64,000 bases of DNA, taken from assembly GCF_035474595.1 (NCBI RefSeq), contig NZ_DATIND010000046.1, positions 124,001 to 188,000 of the forward strand, read 5' to 3'. The DNA is from Longimicrobium sp. GTDB lineage: Bacteria > Gemmatimonadota > Gemmatimonadetes > Longimicrobiales > Longimicrobiaceae. Shown here one piece after another: positions 16,592 to 25,359 of this stretch; within the stretch, counting starts at the first letter, position 1, and each line of letters starts with the position of its first letter. Position numbers and translations under genes: made by a program. Below the pieces are notes generated by a model. The model did no database searches. It worked only from the letters and a program-made list of their open reading frames with translations, and was not told where the DNA came from.

Positions 16592-16692
16592 GCCTAACGG
16601 CTCAAGGGTCAGGGGTGCGGGGCCGGCACGCAACAGTTTCGTCCGGCCGAAAGCATGGACGGCCCCGCATCCCCTGCTGCCGATGGTTAGGC
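16592..16692 (-). other. attC site 1 (perfect consensus ends)
   Basis: Ends are GCCTAAC and GTTAGGC on either strand, an exact match to RYYYAAC/GTTRRRY. The arms GGGTCAGGGGTGCGGGGCC and GGCCCCGCATCCCCTGCTGC are complementary, and a central TTTCG/CGAAA hairpin gives the variable terminal structure. On the minus strand it follows the first cassette gene (serine hydrolase, stop 16918). The 225 bp between contain only a gene fragment-like frame (LLPDVETNLVGDPAHAEMNK) that I cannot name. Confidence 0.92.
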
Positions 16693-16917
16693 CGCAGGCT
16701 GCTTCGGCAACAACAGGAAGCAGGTACTATACGGCGACAGCGCTGCTGCCGGACGTCGAGACCAATCTGGTCGGGGACCCTGCGCATGCGGAAATGAACA
16801 AGGCGGCCAGCGCAATTGCCCGTTTCATCGGCACTTCTCCAGGGGAAGTTGATCGGACTCGATGATCGGAGCAATCAATGGTCCTACGGTGCGCTCTGGG
16901 GCGCTCTGCGGCTCATG

Positions 16918-18249
16918 TCATTGGAAGGTCGAAAACAGGTCGTGCGTCGGAACCGAAGTGACGCCCGCAAACGCATTCCATAGCGCGGCATCGACTTCGA
17001 CTTCGAGATTGGCTGTCAGGGAGCGCGTGTTGAAGAGACCGACCCACGAGAAGTTGTTGTACGTGCGCACGAGTATGCTCGTCGTGCCGGGCAACGTTCC
17101 CGTGTGCCACCAGGTCGCGTCGCCCTTGGTTGGGCGAACCCACCACCCAAATGCGTAATAGCACGCGCCACCGGCACATTGGTCGGGGCCGCTGCCGGTC
17201 ATCTGCGCGACGAGTTCAGGCCTGAGGATGTCCGGACGATTGGCGCGGCCATCGACGCCGCCCAGGAATCGCAGGAGATCAACGGTCGACGATACCCAGG
17301 CGCCGCTTGCATCACCCGCTTCGAGGTGGAAGCCGCCATAGTTGAGCGGCACGAGGCCTTCGCCCGGGAAAACGGAAGGCACCAGCGGCGCGTTCGCGCC
17401 GAAGCCGGGGAAGTAGTACTTCACTTCGCCCGCGAGCGCGTCGGCCATGCGCGACCTGCCCTGCTGCGTGCGATTGGCGCCCACGGGCTGCAGCACGCGG
17501 CTGCGCACGTACTGCTCGTACGGCATGCCGCTCAGACGCTCGATCACGCGGCCGAGGATGATGTAACCAAAATTCGAGTAGGCGAACTTTTCGCCCGGAT
17601 TGAAGTCGAGCGGCATTCCCTTCATGTAGCGGATCAACGTTTCACTCGACGCCGGCGCGGGCGCGTTGACCGCGGCTGCAGCGATCGCCGGCCGATCTAT
17701 CGGGTCGAATCCACCATCCGGCTTGTTACGGTCCCAGCCCCCCGTGTGGTTGAGCAGGTGCCGAATGGTGATCTGCTCCCATCGCGGATCGACGGTCGCC
17801 CCCGGTGCGGGCTTGAGGTCCGCGATGAGTGGCGCCACGCGATCGTCGAGCTTGAGCTTGCCCTCCTCGACGAGCTTCATGATGGCGGCGCTGGTGAGCG
17901 TCTTGGACACGCTGGCGATGCGGAACAGCGCGTCCGGGTGCACCGGCGTCTTGTTCTCGACGTCCGCGTAACCGAAGCCGCGCGCGTAGATCAGCCTGCC
18001 GTCGTGCATCACGGCAACCGCGCCACCGGGAATGTTGTACTTCCGCATGAAATCGGGAATGACCTGATCGTACGACTCCATTCCCGGCACTGCAGCCCCG
18101 GTGATCGGCATCTCCTGCTGCGCCGGAGGCGTAACCGGGGGAGAGGCAGGCGGCGTGGTCGGCTCTCCGCCGCAGGAAAGCAGAACGGCGAGACAAGCGG
18201 TAGCCCCGGCGCCGCGGGACAGGCCAGGCCAATCACGACGTGAGATCAT
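16918..18249 (-). CDS. Serine hydrolase, beta-lactamase class C-like lipoprotein (443 aa), first cassette gene
   Basis: Lipoprotein leader with lipobox LLSC (Cys26) and a Pro-rich linker, then a penicillin-binding/beta-lactamase fold. The catalytic motif SVSK (Ser113, Lys116), the Tyr motif YSNFG and the third-box HTG (WWHTGTLPG) are all present. Such proteins are esterases, D-aminopeptidases or PBP-like enzymes; real beta-lactamase activity would have to be shown. It is the first gene next to the dead integrase, the position with the best expression in an integron. Its attC lies downstream at 16592-16692. Confidence 0.88.
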   Translation of the reverse strand: MISRRDWPGLSRGAGATACLAVLLSCGGEPTTPPASPPVTPPAQQEMPITGAAVPGMESYDQVIPDFMRKYNIPGGAVAVMHDGRLIYARGFGYADVENKTPVHPDALFRIASVSKTLTSAAIMKLVEEGKLKLDDRVAPLIADLKPAPGATVDPRWEQITIRHLLNHTGGWDRNKPDGGFDPIDRPAIAAAAVNAPAPASSETLIRYMKGMPLDFNPGEKFAYSNFGYIILGRVIERLSGMPYEQYVRSRVLQPVGANRTQQGRSRMADALAGEVKYYFPGFGANAPLVPSVFPGEGLVPLNYGGFHLEAGDASGAWVSSTVDLLRFLGGVDGRANRPDILRPELVAQMTGSGPDQCAGGACYYAFGWWVRPTKGDATWWHTGTLPGTTSILVRTYNNFSWVGLFNTRSLTANLEVEVDAALWNAFAGVTSVPTHDLFSTFQ

Positions 18250-18368
18250 GCGGTTTCGCCTTGTGGTCGATCGTGGTCAACCGGTTTCGCAGTGGTTCCA
18301 CTTCATGAACGCGCCGGGCACAACAAGTACTACACGTCGCAGCCGCCGGGCTGTGTCTGCGCGACATA
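18250..18368. other. Presumed former attI/promoter region between first cassette and intI remnant
   Basis: In a working integron the recombination site attI and the cassette promoter lie here. I find no clean GTTRRRY core and no clear -35/-10 pair; the AT-poor sequence is uninformative. A short frame, [13 protein letters not shown], just before the remnant could be the eroded IntI N-terminus (usual pattern RAAIRARHYS), but this is weak. Confidence 0.35.
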
Positions 18369-18594
18369 ATGGGGTTCCGCGCGAGGCCGGTGCCCCACGG
18401 CAAGCGGCACCCGCGCGAGATGGGGGCGCGCGAGATCCAGGCGTTCCTCACCTGGCTCGCGGTCGAGCGCAACGTGGCCGCGTCCACGCAGAACCAGGCG
18501 CTCTGGCCACGCCGGCGTGCGCGCCACCTTGATCTACACCCACGTGCTGAACCGCGGCGGCCGCGGCGTGCGCAGCCCGCTCGATCTCGCCTGA
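18369..18594 (+). pseudogene. intI: Integron integrase (intI) remnant with large internal deletion
   Basis: The first part encodes [18 protein letters not shown] then [16 protein letters not shown], the well-known conserved segment of the IntI core-binding domain. The frame then breaks at about 18503. The next frame encodes [20 protein letters not shown] followed by GVRSPLDLA and a stop, which is the IntI C-terminus with the box-III GH and the nucleophile Tyr in IYTHV. About 220 codons that should lie between, including the catalytic Arg and His boxes, are missing. It is transcribed away from the cassette array, the class 1 integron arrangement. It cannot be an active recombinase. Confidence 0.9.
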
Positions 18595-18633
18595 AGGACG
18601 GAGAGGCCCCGGTCGAAACGCCTCGCAAGGGCC

Positions 18634-18893
18634 CGCTTCCTGCGTCGCCGCCCGCGCGCTATTCTGACGCACCAACCATCCCGGCGCCCCGGCGCCGGGC
18701 TTCGTTTCGGGACCGGAATTCGGACATCGCGAGGAACGCCCGTGAGCGACGACCCGCTCTGGTACAAGGACGCCGTCTTCTACGAGCTGCACGTCAAGGC
18801 CTTCCAGGACTCCAACGGCGACGGCATCGCGACTTCAACGGGCTGATCCAGCAGGCTCGAGTACGTGCAGGAGCTGGGGGTCGACGGCATCTT
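18634..18893 (+). pseudogene. Duplicated, frameshifted 5' end of treS
   Basis: This 260-bp stretch matches 19718-19985, from the leader hairpin (CCCGGCGCC/GGCGCCGGG) through the GTG start and about 50 codons ([20 protein letters not shown]). The first 100 coding bases are almost identical; then a two-base loss after GACGGCATC and further changes destroy the frame. It ends where the 42-codon minus-strand frame stops. It is a scar: the intact treS begins about 830 bp downstream, with foreign-looking genes in between. Confidence 0.9.
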
Positions 18894-19020
18894 ACGTTTT
18901 CGAGCCTGTGAGGGGCCGGTTAAGAGGATCGCAGGCCACGATGCCCGAGCAGTCGAAGGACCCCACGCCCGCAGCCGCTGCGGCGAGGAACGTCCAGCCC
19001 AGTCGCTGAAACTTGGGCAT
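18892..19020 (-). CDS. Possible small peptide gene (42 aa)
   Basis: The frame [20 protein letters not shown] then [20 protein letters not shown] is preceded by AAAGGATCCCAAG, a plausible ribosome site. It has a basic start, a short hydrophobic Ala-rich core and two Cys, so it could be an exported micropeptide. It lies wholly in the insert between the two treS 5' ends. Coding status is uncertain because of its size. Confidence 0.35.
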   Translation of the reverse strand: MPKFQRLGWTFLAAAAAGVGSFDCSGIVACDPLNRPLTGSKT

Positions 19021-19067
19021 CTTGGGATCCTTTACACGCTTCGTGGACCCCGAGAGAGAACTAGAGA

Positions 19068-19454
19068 CTAGACGAGAATCACGAATGGGAAAGCACTAAT
19101 TTTTTCGACCAAGGACCAGCCCGAGACATCACGTGCGATCACTAGGATATCGGGTAGCTCAGTGCCTCCAGGAACATGCTTTAGCGAGAAATCTTCTGGC
19201 AGATCAAAGTTCCCATTGCTATCGGGCGTTGGATTTCTCACCACATCACTCCCGTTTTTGTCTGGCACATTTTGGATTGTGATGGTAACGGGCTGGCCCG
19301 GCGTGTAGCCATGTCCTTTGATACGCAGGGTCACCTTGGTTTGGAAGCGTTGCGTGGAAAGGGTCAGCGTTGCCCCCGCCGGAGGTTCCTGGCAAGCAGC
19401 TCCAAGAAGGAGCATGCTAGCTCCGATCAGGTATGAGAGGGCGTGAGGTCTCAT
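19068..19454 (-). CDS. Small lipoprotein with Ig-like (TIG/IPT-type) domain (128 aa)
   Basis: Starts MRPHALSYLIGASMLLLGAA followed by Cys, a lipoprotein leader, after an AGGAGA ribosome site. The mature chain is beta-rich: LTLSTQRFQTKVTLRIKGHG, YTPGQPVTITIQNVPDKNG, then PDILVIARDVSGWSLVE. Spacing of hydrophobic positions and the G-x-x-P-G turn suggest an immunoglobulin-like TIG fold. GC content is visibly lower than that of neighbouring treS, which fits an acquired gene. It sits between the broken and intact 5' ends of treS. Confidence 0.65.
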   Translation of the reverse strand: MRPHALSYLIGASMLLLGAACQEPPAGATLTLSTQRFQTKVTLRIKGHGYTPGQPVTITIQNVPDKNGSDVVRNPTPDSNGNFDLPEDFSLKHVPGGTELPDILVIARDVSGWSLVEKISAFPFVILV

Positions 19455-19832
19455 GACTTCTCCTGGACGGGGAAATAAACGGGAAAACGCTAAACACAGC
19501 AGTCCTGGCTATCGCTGCCGAATGGAAGTCGGTGCGAACGCTGTGCCGCGTTTCACTACCTCCCAGAATTCTGCCAACGCGTTGGTAGTCTACGGTTTAG
19601 AATGACAAACCAAGTCGCCTTCACGCGCAGATAGTCACTTTGGGACATTGCTGCCACTGTTTGGTGTCCCATCTTTGAGCGCGAGTCGCTTGACTCTGGC
19701 TTGAACCTCCCCAAGCACGCTTCCTGCGTCGGCCGAGGCACGCTATTCTCACGCAGGCACAACCATCCCGGCGCCCTGGCGCCGGGCTTCGTTTCGGGAC
19801 TGGACTTCGGACCACGCACGCAGGGGAAGCCC
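19455..19832 (+). promoter_or_regulatory. Leader region of treS with stem-loop
   Basis: No gene is seen. From about 19718 on it matches the duplicated copy upstream. A GC-rich hairpin (19767-19786, CCCGGCGCC/GGCGCCGGG) followed by CTTCGTTTC could end transcription arriving from upstream or act in the leader of treS. No confident -35/-10 pair. Confidence 0.45.
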
Positions 19833-22800
19833 GTGAGCGACGACCCGCTCTGGTACAAGGACGCCGTCTTCTACGAGCTGCACGTCAAGGCCTTCCAGGA
19901 CTCCAACGGCGACGGCATCGGCGACTTCAACGGCCTCATCCACCGCCTGGATTACGTGCAGGAGATGGGCGTCGACGCCATCTGGCTCCTCCCCTACTAC
20001 CCGTCTCCCCTGCGCGACGACGGGTACGACATCGCCGACTACTGGAACATCCACCCCAGCTACGGCACCGTCGACGACTTCACCCGCTTCATGGAAGAGG
20101 CGCACCGGCGCGGCCTCAAGGTCATCTCCGACCTCGTCCTGAACCACACGTCGTCCGACCACCCGTGGTTCCAGCGCGCGCGCCGGGCGCCGAAAGGCAG
20201 CCCGGAGCGCGACTGGTACGTGTGGAGCGACAGCGACGAGCTGTACCGCGAGGCGCGCATCATCTTCACCGACACCGAGCCCAGCAACTGGACGTGGGAC
20301 CCGGTGGCCGGGCAGTACTACTGGCACCGCTTCTTCAGCCACCAGCCGGACCTGAACTGGGACAACCCGGCGGTGAAGGAGAAGATGTTCGAGGTGATGG
20401 AGTTCTGGCTGGACCGCGGCCTGGACGGCTTCCGCGCCGACGCGGTGCCGTACCTGATCGAGCGCGAAGGCACCATCTGCGAGAACCTGCCCGAGACGCA
20501 CGAGATCCTGAAGGAGTTCCGCACGCGCCTCGAATCGAAGTACCCCGGCCGCATCCTCCTGGCCGAGGCCAACCAGTGGCCCGACGACGTGCGCCCGTAT
20601 TTCGGCGACGGCGACGAGTTCCACATGGCGTTCCACTTCCCCCTCATGCCGCGGATCTTCATGGCGGTGCGGCAGGGGATCCGGCAGCCGATCGTGGAGA
20701 TCATCCGCCGCACGCCCGGCATTCCCGAGAACTGCCAGTGGTGCATGTTCCTGCGCAACCACGACGAGCTCACGCTCGAGATGGTGACCGACGACGAGCG
20801 CGACTACATGTACCGCGAGTACGCGCAGGACGCCCGGATGCGCATCAACCTGGGCATCCGCCGCCGCCTGGCGCCGCTGATGGACAACGACCGTCGCAAG
20901 ATCGAGCTGCTGAACTCCATCCTCTTCACCATGCCCGGGTCGCCCATCATCTACTACGGCGACGAGATCGGGATGGGCGACAACGTGTGGCTGGGCGACC
21001 GCGACGGCGTGCGCACCCCCATGCAATGGACGCCGGACCGCAACGCCGGATTCAGCCGCGCGGAAGCCGCGCGCCTCTATCTCCCCGCGATCGCGGACTC
21101 GGTGTACGGCTTCCAGGCGATCAACGTCGAGGCGCAGCAGAAGTCGCCGTTCTCGCTGCTGAACTGGACGCGGCGGCTGATCCGCGTGCGCAAGCAGCAC
21201 CACGCCTTCGGCCGCGGCTCCATCACCTTCCTGGAGCCGGAGAACCCGCACGTGCTGGCGTACATCCGCGAGCACGGCGAAGACGCCATCCTGGTCGTCA
21301 ACAACCTGTCCGGCGCGGCGCAGGCGGTGCGGCTCGATCTCACCCGCTTCACCGGGCACGTTCCCGTGGAGCTGCTGGGCGAGACGGAGTTCCTGCCGGT
21401 CGACGAGACGCCCTACGCGCTGACGCTGCAGCCGTACGGCTTCTTCTGGTTCGCGCTGCGGAAGGCGCGCGCCGGGGCCGAGCTGGAGATCCACCCCGAG
21501 GTGGCGCGCGAGTGGGCCGAGCAGGACGCGGAGATCCTGGAGAGCACCGCGAGCGTAGCGGGGATGATCGACGCGCTGCCGCACGAGTGGATCCAGCGCC
21601 AGCGCTGGTTCCGCGGCAAGGCGCGCGAGATCGCCTCCGTCGAGCTGGCCGACCACGCCGTCCTGCGCCCCGAGCGCGCGCCGCACGTGCTCGTCGCGCG
21701 CGTCCGCGTGCGCTACCGCGAGGGCGACCCGGACGTCTACCTCCTCCCCCTCTCGCTCCGCCCCAGCGCGGTGCCGGGCGAGGCGAGCGAGCCCATCCTC
21801 TCGCACGCCACCGAGCGCGGCGACGTGCGGGTGTACGACGCGCTGGTGGACCGGCGCGTGGCGGGGGCGCTGCTGGACCTGGTCCTTTCCGAGCGCACCG
21901 TGGCCGGGGTGAACGGGCGCTTCTGCGGGTGCGCCACGCCGGGCGCGGGCGACCGCTCGATCCGCGGCCCCGCGCGGCCGATGGGGGCGGAGCAGAGCAA
22001 CACCTCTATCGTGTTCGGCAGCGAGTACGTGCTGAAGGTGTTCCGCAAGCTGGAGGCGGGGATGAACCCCGACCTGGAGGTCACCCGCTTCCTGGTGGAG
22101 ACCGCCGGCTTCCGCTCGCTCCCGGCGCTGGCGGGGTGGATCGAGTACGAGGGGACCGACGGCGTGAAGTCGTCCGTCGGCGGGCTCTTCCGCTACGTGG
22201 AGAACCGGGGCGACGCGTGGAGCGTGGCGCTGAAGGCGATGGAGCGCTTCCTGGGCGCCGCCAGCCGCAGCGCCGCCGACCCCGACACGCCCACCGGACG
22301 CGACGCGCTGTACCGCATGGCGGGCGACTTCTTCCCCGCTGTCCGCCGGCTGGGGGAGACCACGGCGCGCCTCCACCTGGCCCTGGCGGCGGAGACGGCG
22401 GACGCGGCGTTCGCGGCCGAGACGGTGGGGCACGACGACGTGCGGCGCTGGGCCGACGGCTTCCGGCGGCAGGTGGACGGCGTGCTGGGCGAGCTGTCGC
22501 GGCGGCTGGACGCCATGCCGGGCTTCTTCCCGCGCGAGCTCCAGCCGGGGCTGCAGCGCGTGGTGCGCATGGCCAACGACCTGCGCCTGCGCGGCGAGGA
22601 CCTGGAGGTGCTGGCCGACAGCGGGAGCGTAAAGGTGCGCATCCACGGCGACTACCACCTGGGCCAGGTGCTGCGCGGCGCCACCCCCGCGCCCGACGGC
22701 AACGAGTGGTACGTGATCGACTTCGAGGGCGAGCCGGCGCGCTCGCTGGAGGAGCGGCGCGCGAAGTTCTCGGTGCTGCGCGACGTGGCGGGGATGCTGC

Positions 22801-23114
22801 GCTCGTTCGACTACGCGGTGCGGATGTCGCTGCAGGGCTTCAAGGTGGACGACCTGCGGGTGCGGATGGCGGTGGAGCGCTGGGCCGAGGCGTGGCGCAA
22901 CGAGGTGCGCTCGCTCTTCGTCTCCGCCTACCGCGAGACGCTGGGCGAATCCTCCGTCGTTCCCCGCGACCTGAACGCGCTGCTGCGGGCGCTCGCCGTC
23001 TTCGAGCTGGAGAAGGCCGTGTACGAGCTGGGGTACGAGATGAACAACCGGCCCGACTGGATCTGGGTGCCGCTGCAGGGCGTGCTGGCCATCACGGGGG
23101 AGGGCGCCGCGTGA
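19833..23114 (+). CDS. treS: Trehalose synthase / maltokinase fusion protein (1093 aa)
   Basis: GTG at 19833 starts [20 protein letters not shown], the usual TreS N-terminus; the longer frame runs into the leader hairpin. Residues about 10-540 are a GH13 TreS domain with [22 protein letters not shown] (nucleophile Asp near 200), LLAEANQWP (acid/base Glu near 245) and FLRNHDEL (near 310). Residues about 620-1090 are a maltokinase (Pep2) domain with [10 protein letters not shown] (near 938) and IDFEGEP (near 962). The protein interconverts trehalose and maltose and phosphorylates maltose to maltose-1-phosphate, feeding GlgE-type glucan synthesis. It overlaps the next gene by GTGA, so the two are translationally coupled. 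Confidence 0.93.
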   Translation: MSDDPLWYKDAVFYELHVKAFQDSNGDGIGDFNGLIHRLDYVQEMGVDAIWLLPYYPSPLRDDGYDIADYWNIHPSYGTVDDFTRFMEEAHRRGLKVISDLVLNHTSSDHPWFQRARRAPKGSPERDWYVWSDSDELYREARIIFTDTEPSNWTWDPVAGQYYWHRFFSHQPDLNWDNPAVKEKMFEVMEFWLDRGLDGFRADAVPYLIEREGTICENLPETHEILKEFRTRLESKYPGRILLAEANQWPDDVRPYFGDGDEFHMAFHFPLMPRIFMAVRQGIRQPIVEIIRRTPGIPENCQWCMFLRNHDELTLEMVTDDERDYMYREYAQDARMRINLGIRRRLAPLMDNDRRKIELLNSILFTMPGSPIIYYGDEIGMGDNVWLGDRDGVRTPMQWTPDRNAGFSRAEAARLYLPAIADSVYGFQAINVEAQQKSPFSLLNWTRRLIRVRKQHHAFGRGSITFLEPENPHVLAYIREHGEDAILVVNNLSGAAQAVRLDLTRFTGHVPVELLGETEFLPVDETPYALTLQPYGFFWFALRKARAGAELEIHPEVAREWAEQDAEILESTASVAGMIDALPHEWIQRQRWFRGKAREIASVELADHAVLRPERAPHVLVARVRVRYREGDPDVYLLPLSLRPSAVPGEASEPILSHATERGDVRVYDALVDRRVAGALLDLVLSERTVAGVNGRFCGCATPGAGDRSIRGPARPMGAEQSNTSIVFGSEYVLKVFRKLEAGMNPDLEVTRFLVETAGFRSLPALAGWIEYEGTDGVKSSVGGLFRYVENRGDAWSVALKAMERFLGAASRSAADPDTPTGRDALYRMAGDFFPAVRRLGETTARLHLALAAETADAAFAAETVGHDDVRRWADGFRRQVDGVLGELSRRLDAMPGFFPRELQPGLQRVVRMANDLRLRGEDLEVLADSGSVKVRIHGDYHLGQVLRGATPAPDGNEWYVIDFEGEPARSLEERRAKFSVLRDVAGMLRSFDYAVRMSLQGFKVDDLRVRMAVERWAEAWRNEVRSLFVSAYRETLGESSVVPRDLNALLRALAVFELEKAVYELGYEMNNRPDWIWVPLQGVLAITGEGAA

Positions 23115-24475
23115 CGCCGCCGCTCATCTACAACCTCTTCCCGCGCCTGGTCGGGCCCACGTCGCGCTGGCCCGAGCACGCGGCGCGCGCGGCGGCCATG
23201 GGGTTCGACTGGCTGTACGTGAACCCGTGGCACTACCCCGGCTTCTCGGGGAGCCTGTACGCCATCAAGGACTACCGACGGCTGAACCCGCTCTTCGTCC
23301 CCCAGGGCGCCGACCCCGAGTCGCTGGAGCCGCTGCGCGACGCGCTGTGGAAGATCCGCGACGGGCGGATGAAGCCGGTGATGGACCTGGTCGTGAACCA
23401 CACCTCCAAGGACTCGCCGCTCATCCGGCAACATCCGGAGTGGTACCGCTGGGGGGATGACGGGCAGGTGCGATCTCCCTTCGTCCGCGACCCCGACGAC
23501 CCGTCGAAGATCACCGTCTGGGGCGACCTGGCGGACATCGACAACGAGCCGCCGGCCGGGCACGAGGAGCAGTGGGCGTTCTGGGCGGAGATCGTGCGCG
23601 AGTCGGTGGAGCTGGGCTTCCGCGGCTTCCGCTGCGACGCCGCGTACAAGGTGCCCGCCGCGCTCTGGCGTCACCTGATCGAGGCGGCGAAGTCCGTCGA
23701 CCCCTCTGTCGTCTTCTTCGCGGAGACGCTGGGGGCGCCGGTGGAGGATGTGGCCGCGCTGGCCGGCGCGGGGTTCGACTACTTCTTCAACTCCAGCAAG
23801 TGGTGGAACTTCAGCGAGCCGTGGGCGCTGAAGCAGCACGAGGACTTCCGGGCCATCGCGCCCTCCATCGCCTTCCCCGAAAGCCACGACACGCCGCGGC
23901 TGGCGGCGGAGACGAACGGTGACGAGGCGGTGCAGCGCCAGCGCTACGCCTTCGCGGCGGCGTTCAGCGCGGGGGTGATGATGCCCATCGGCTACGAGTT
24001 CGGCTTCCGCGCGCAGGTGGACGTCGTCCGGACGATGCCGACGGACTGGGAGCGGCGGTGGATGGACCTGCGCGGCTTCATCGCCCGCGTGAACGCGCTG
24101 AAGAAGGCGCACCCCGTGCTGCACGGCGAGGGCGTGCTGCGCGCTCCGCGCGGCATCTACGAGGACACGCTGGTGCTGGAGCGCCGCGCGTCGGACGCGC
24201 CCGCCGCGGCGAGGGGATGGATCCTGGTCAACAAGGTGTGGGCGGAGCCGCGCGAGGTGCGCCTGGCCGGCATCGCCCCCGAGGCGCTGGCGCCGGGCTA
24301 CCGCCTCTTCCGCGTCTGCCGCGACGGCGCGCCGCAAACCGGCGAGCCCGTGCGCGACACCGTCTCCCTCGGCCGCGCCGAGGTCGCCTACGTACTCCCC
24401 GAGCTGACCGCGACGGAGTCCGCCCCCGCCACGCCGGCCGCGCCGGCCACGCCGCCGCCGGTGCTGGACGAATAG
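23111..24475 (+). CDS. GH13 alpha-amylase-family enzyme, GlgE/maltosyltransferase-related (454 aa)
   Basis: The GTG start overlaps the treS stop by four bases. Catalytic positions are present: GFRCDAAYK (nucleophile Asp about 172), FAETLG (Glu about 203), FPESHDTPR (Asp about 257), plus [12 protein letters not shown]. It lacks the long N-terminal domains of classical GlgE and has [18 protein letters not shown] near the N-terminus, where amylases of the GlgE-like clade bind. The best reading is a maltosyltransferase or alpha-glucan hydrolase acting on the product of the upstream TreS-maltokinase. Ends in an Ala/Pro tail. Confidence 0.8.
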   Translation: MTPPLIYNLFPRLVGPTSRWPEHAARAAAMGFDWLYVNPWHYPGFSGSLYAIKDYRRLNPLFVPQGADPESLEPLRDALWKIRDGRMKPVMDLVVNHTSKDSPLIRQHPEWYRWGDDGQVRSPFVRDPDDPSKITVWGDLADIDNEPPAGHEEQWAFWAEIVRESVELGFRGFRCDAAYKVPAALWRHLIEAAKSVDPSVVFFAETLGAPVEDVAALAGAGFDYFFNSSKWWNFSEPWALKQHEDFRAIAPSIAFPESHDTPRLAAETNGDEAVQRQRYAFAAAFSAGVMMPIGYEFGFRAQVDVVRTMPTDWERRWMDLRGFIARVNALKKAHPVLHGEGVLRAPRGIYEDTLVLERRASDAPAAARGWILVNKVWAEPREVRLAGIAPEALAPGYRLFRVCRDGAPQTGEPVRDTVSLGRAEVAYVLPELTATESAPATPAAPATPPPVLDE

Positions 24476-24497
24476 CGGCGTCCCAATCCCCCCACTG

Positions 24498-24555
24498 CAC
24501 CGGCGACTGAAGTCGCAGCAACAACTACGGGAAGCCTCGCAAACTGCGCGAGGCT
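24498..24555 (-). repeat. REP element copy 2
   Basis: Reverse orientation relative to copy 1. Carries the GTAG variant of the linker. With copy 3 it forms a tandem pair 60 bp apart upstream of the RAYT gene; both copies share the flank CACTCCTCCACGCC. Confidence 0.9.
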
Positions 24556-24614
24556 CACTCCTCCACGCCGGGGCTTCGGTGCGGCGCCCTGAGGTGATTG
24601 CCTCGCCAGGGTTG

Positions 24615-24672
24615 CACCGGCGACTGAAGTCGCAGCAACAACCACGGGAAGCCTCGCAAACTGCGCGAGGCT
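24615..24672 (-). repeat. REP element copy 3
   Basis: Same orientation as copy 2, with the GTGG variant of the linker. It ends 34 bp before the RAYT start codon. Confidence 0.9.
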
Positions 24673-24706
24673 CACTCCTCCACGCCTGACTTTCGGAGAG
24701 TCTCCG

Positions 24707-25120
24707 ATGCGAACGCCGTGGACCGAGGTTTACCTGCATGTGGTGTGGAGCACGTGGCGGCGGCAGCCGTTCATTTCGCCGGAACTGCAGCAGCGGGTCT
24801 TCGGCGCGCTCGCGCACCAGTGCATGTCGCTCGATGCCGATGTCATCGCCATCGGCGGAATGCCGGACCACGTGCACGTGCTCGCGCGGATGCCGACGAC
24901 AATCTCGATTTCCGAGTTCGTGCGCCGGTTGAAGGGAGCGTCATCGCACCTCGTCACCCATGTTCTTCGTTCCCCCGAGCCGTTCAAGTGGCAAGGTGGA
25001 TACGGCGCCTTCAGCGTCTCGAAGCGCCATGTCCCGGTTGTCCGCGACTATGTTCAGAACCAGGAGCAGCACCATCGCGAGGGTACGACCCATCTCGCCT
25101 TTGAACGGACAGGTGAGTAG
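24707..25120 (+). CDS. REP-associated tyrosine transposase (RAYT), IS200/IS605-like (137 aa)
   Basis: A Y1/HUH-type nuclease: the metal-binding HUH motif is DHVHVL (His55, His57), and the catalytic Tyr is in YVQNQ (Tyr115, in the Y-x3-Q context of the family). VYLHVVWSTWRRQPFI is the usual RAYT N-terminus. Unlike IS200 transposases, RAYTs are single-copy genes thought to mobilise or maintain REP hairpins. Here two inverted REP copies lie just upstream and one in the opposite orientation 20 bp downstream, so this gene is the likely founder of all seven REP copies in the window. The reading frame is intact. Confidence 0.92.
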   Translation: MRTPWTEVYLHVVWSTWRRQPFISPELQQRVFGALAHQCMSLDADVIAIGGMPDHVHVLARMPTTISISEFVRRLKGASSHLVTHVLRSPEPFKWQGGYGAFSVSKRHVPVVRDYVQNQEQHHREGTTHLAFERTGE

Positions 25121-25140
25121 CGCGAAGATGCCGGCCCCCA

Positions 25141-25199
25141 CAGCCTCGCGCAGTTTGCGAGGCTTCCCGTAGTTGTTGCTGCGACTTCAGTCGCCGGTG
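25141..25199 (+). repeat. REP element copy 4
   Basis: Opposite orientation to copies 2 and 3, so the RAYT gene is bracketed by inverted REPs. Carries GTAG in the linker. Confidence 0.9.
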
Positions 25200-25359
25200 C
25201 GATATCGGCTGACGAGCATCACCTTCGATTCCGCGCCCTCGATCCTCGGTTCCAGCACCTCGTGAGAAATCGCGTGTGCCCCTCTGGCGCGGACGTTGCC
25301 GAACCATCCTTCCGTCCTGCCGCCCAATGGCGGGCGGCGCGCAACGGGAGGATGAGGCG

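Noticed and set aside
16918-18249. Calling the serine hydrolase a beta-lactamase resistance cassette
   Set aside because: SxxK, YxN and HTG motifs are shared by esterases and peptidases of the same fold; sequence alone does not show drug hydrolysis.
18250-18368. attI site for the dead integron
   Set aside because: No GTTRRRY core with flanking direct repeats could be found; I list the region only as the presumed former location.
19749-22658. 969-codon open frame on the minus strand across treS
   Set aside because: It is the reverse-frame shadow of a GC-rich gene; its translation is His/Val/Arg/Ala-rich with no domain, while the plus strand has complete TreS and maltokinase motifs.
20165-24475. 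1436-codon plus-strand open frame spanning treS and the next GH13 gene
   Set aside because: Its first two thirds are an out-of-frame reading of treS (Arg/Ala/Pro-rich); only the last 454 codons, from GTG 23111, are a real protein.
24498-24672. Pair of REP copies considered as a CRISPR or IS terminal repeat
   Set aside because: They are palindromic, few and next to a RAYT; they are not spaced by unique equal-length spacers, and the RAYT lacks IS200-type subterminal ends of its own.
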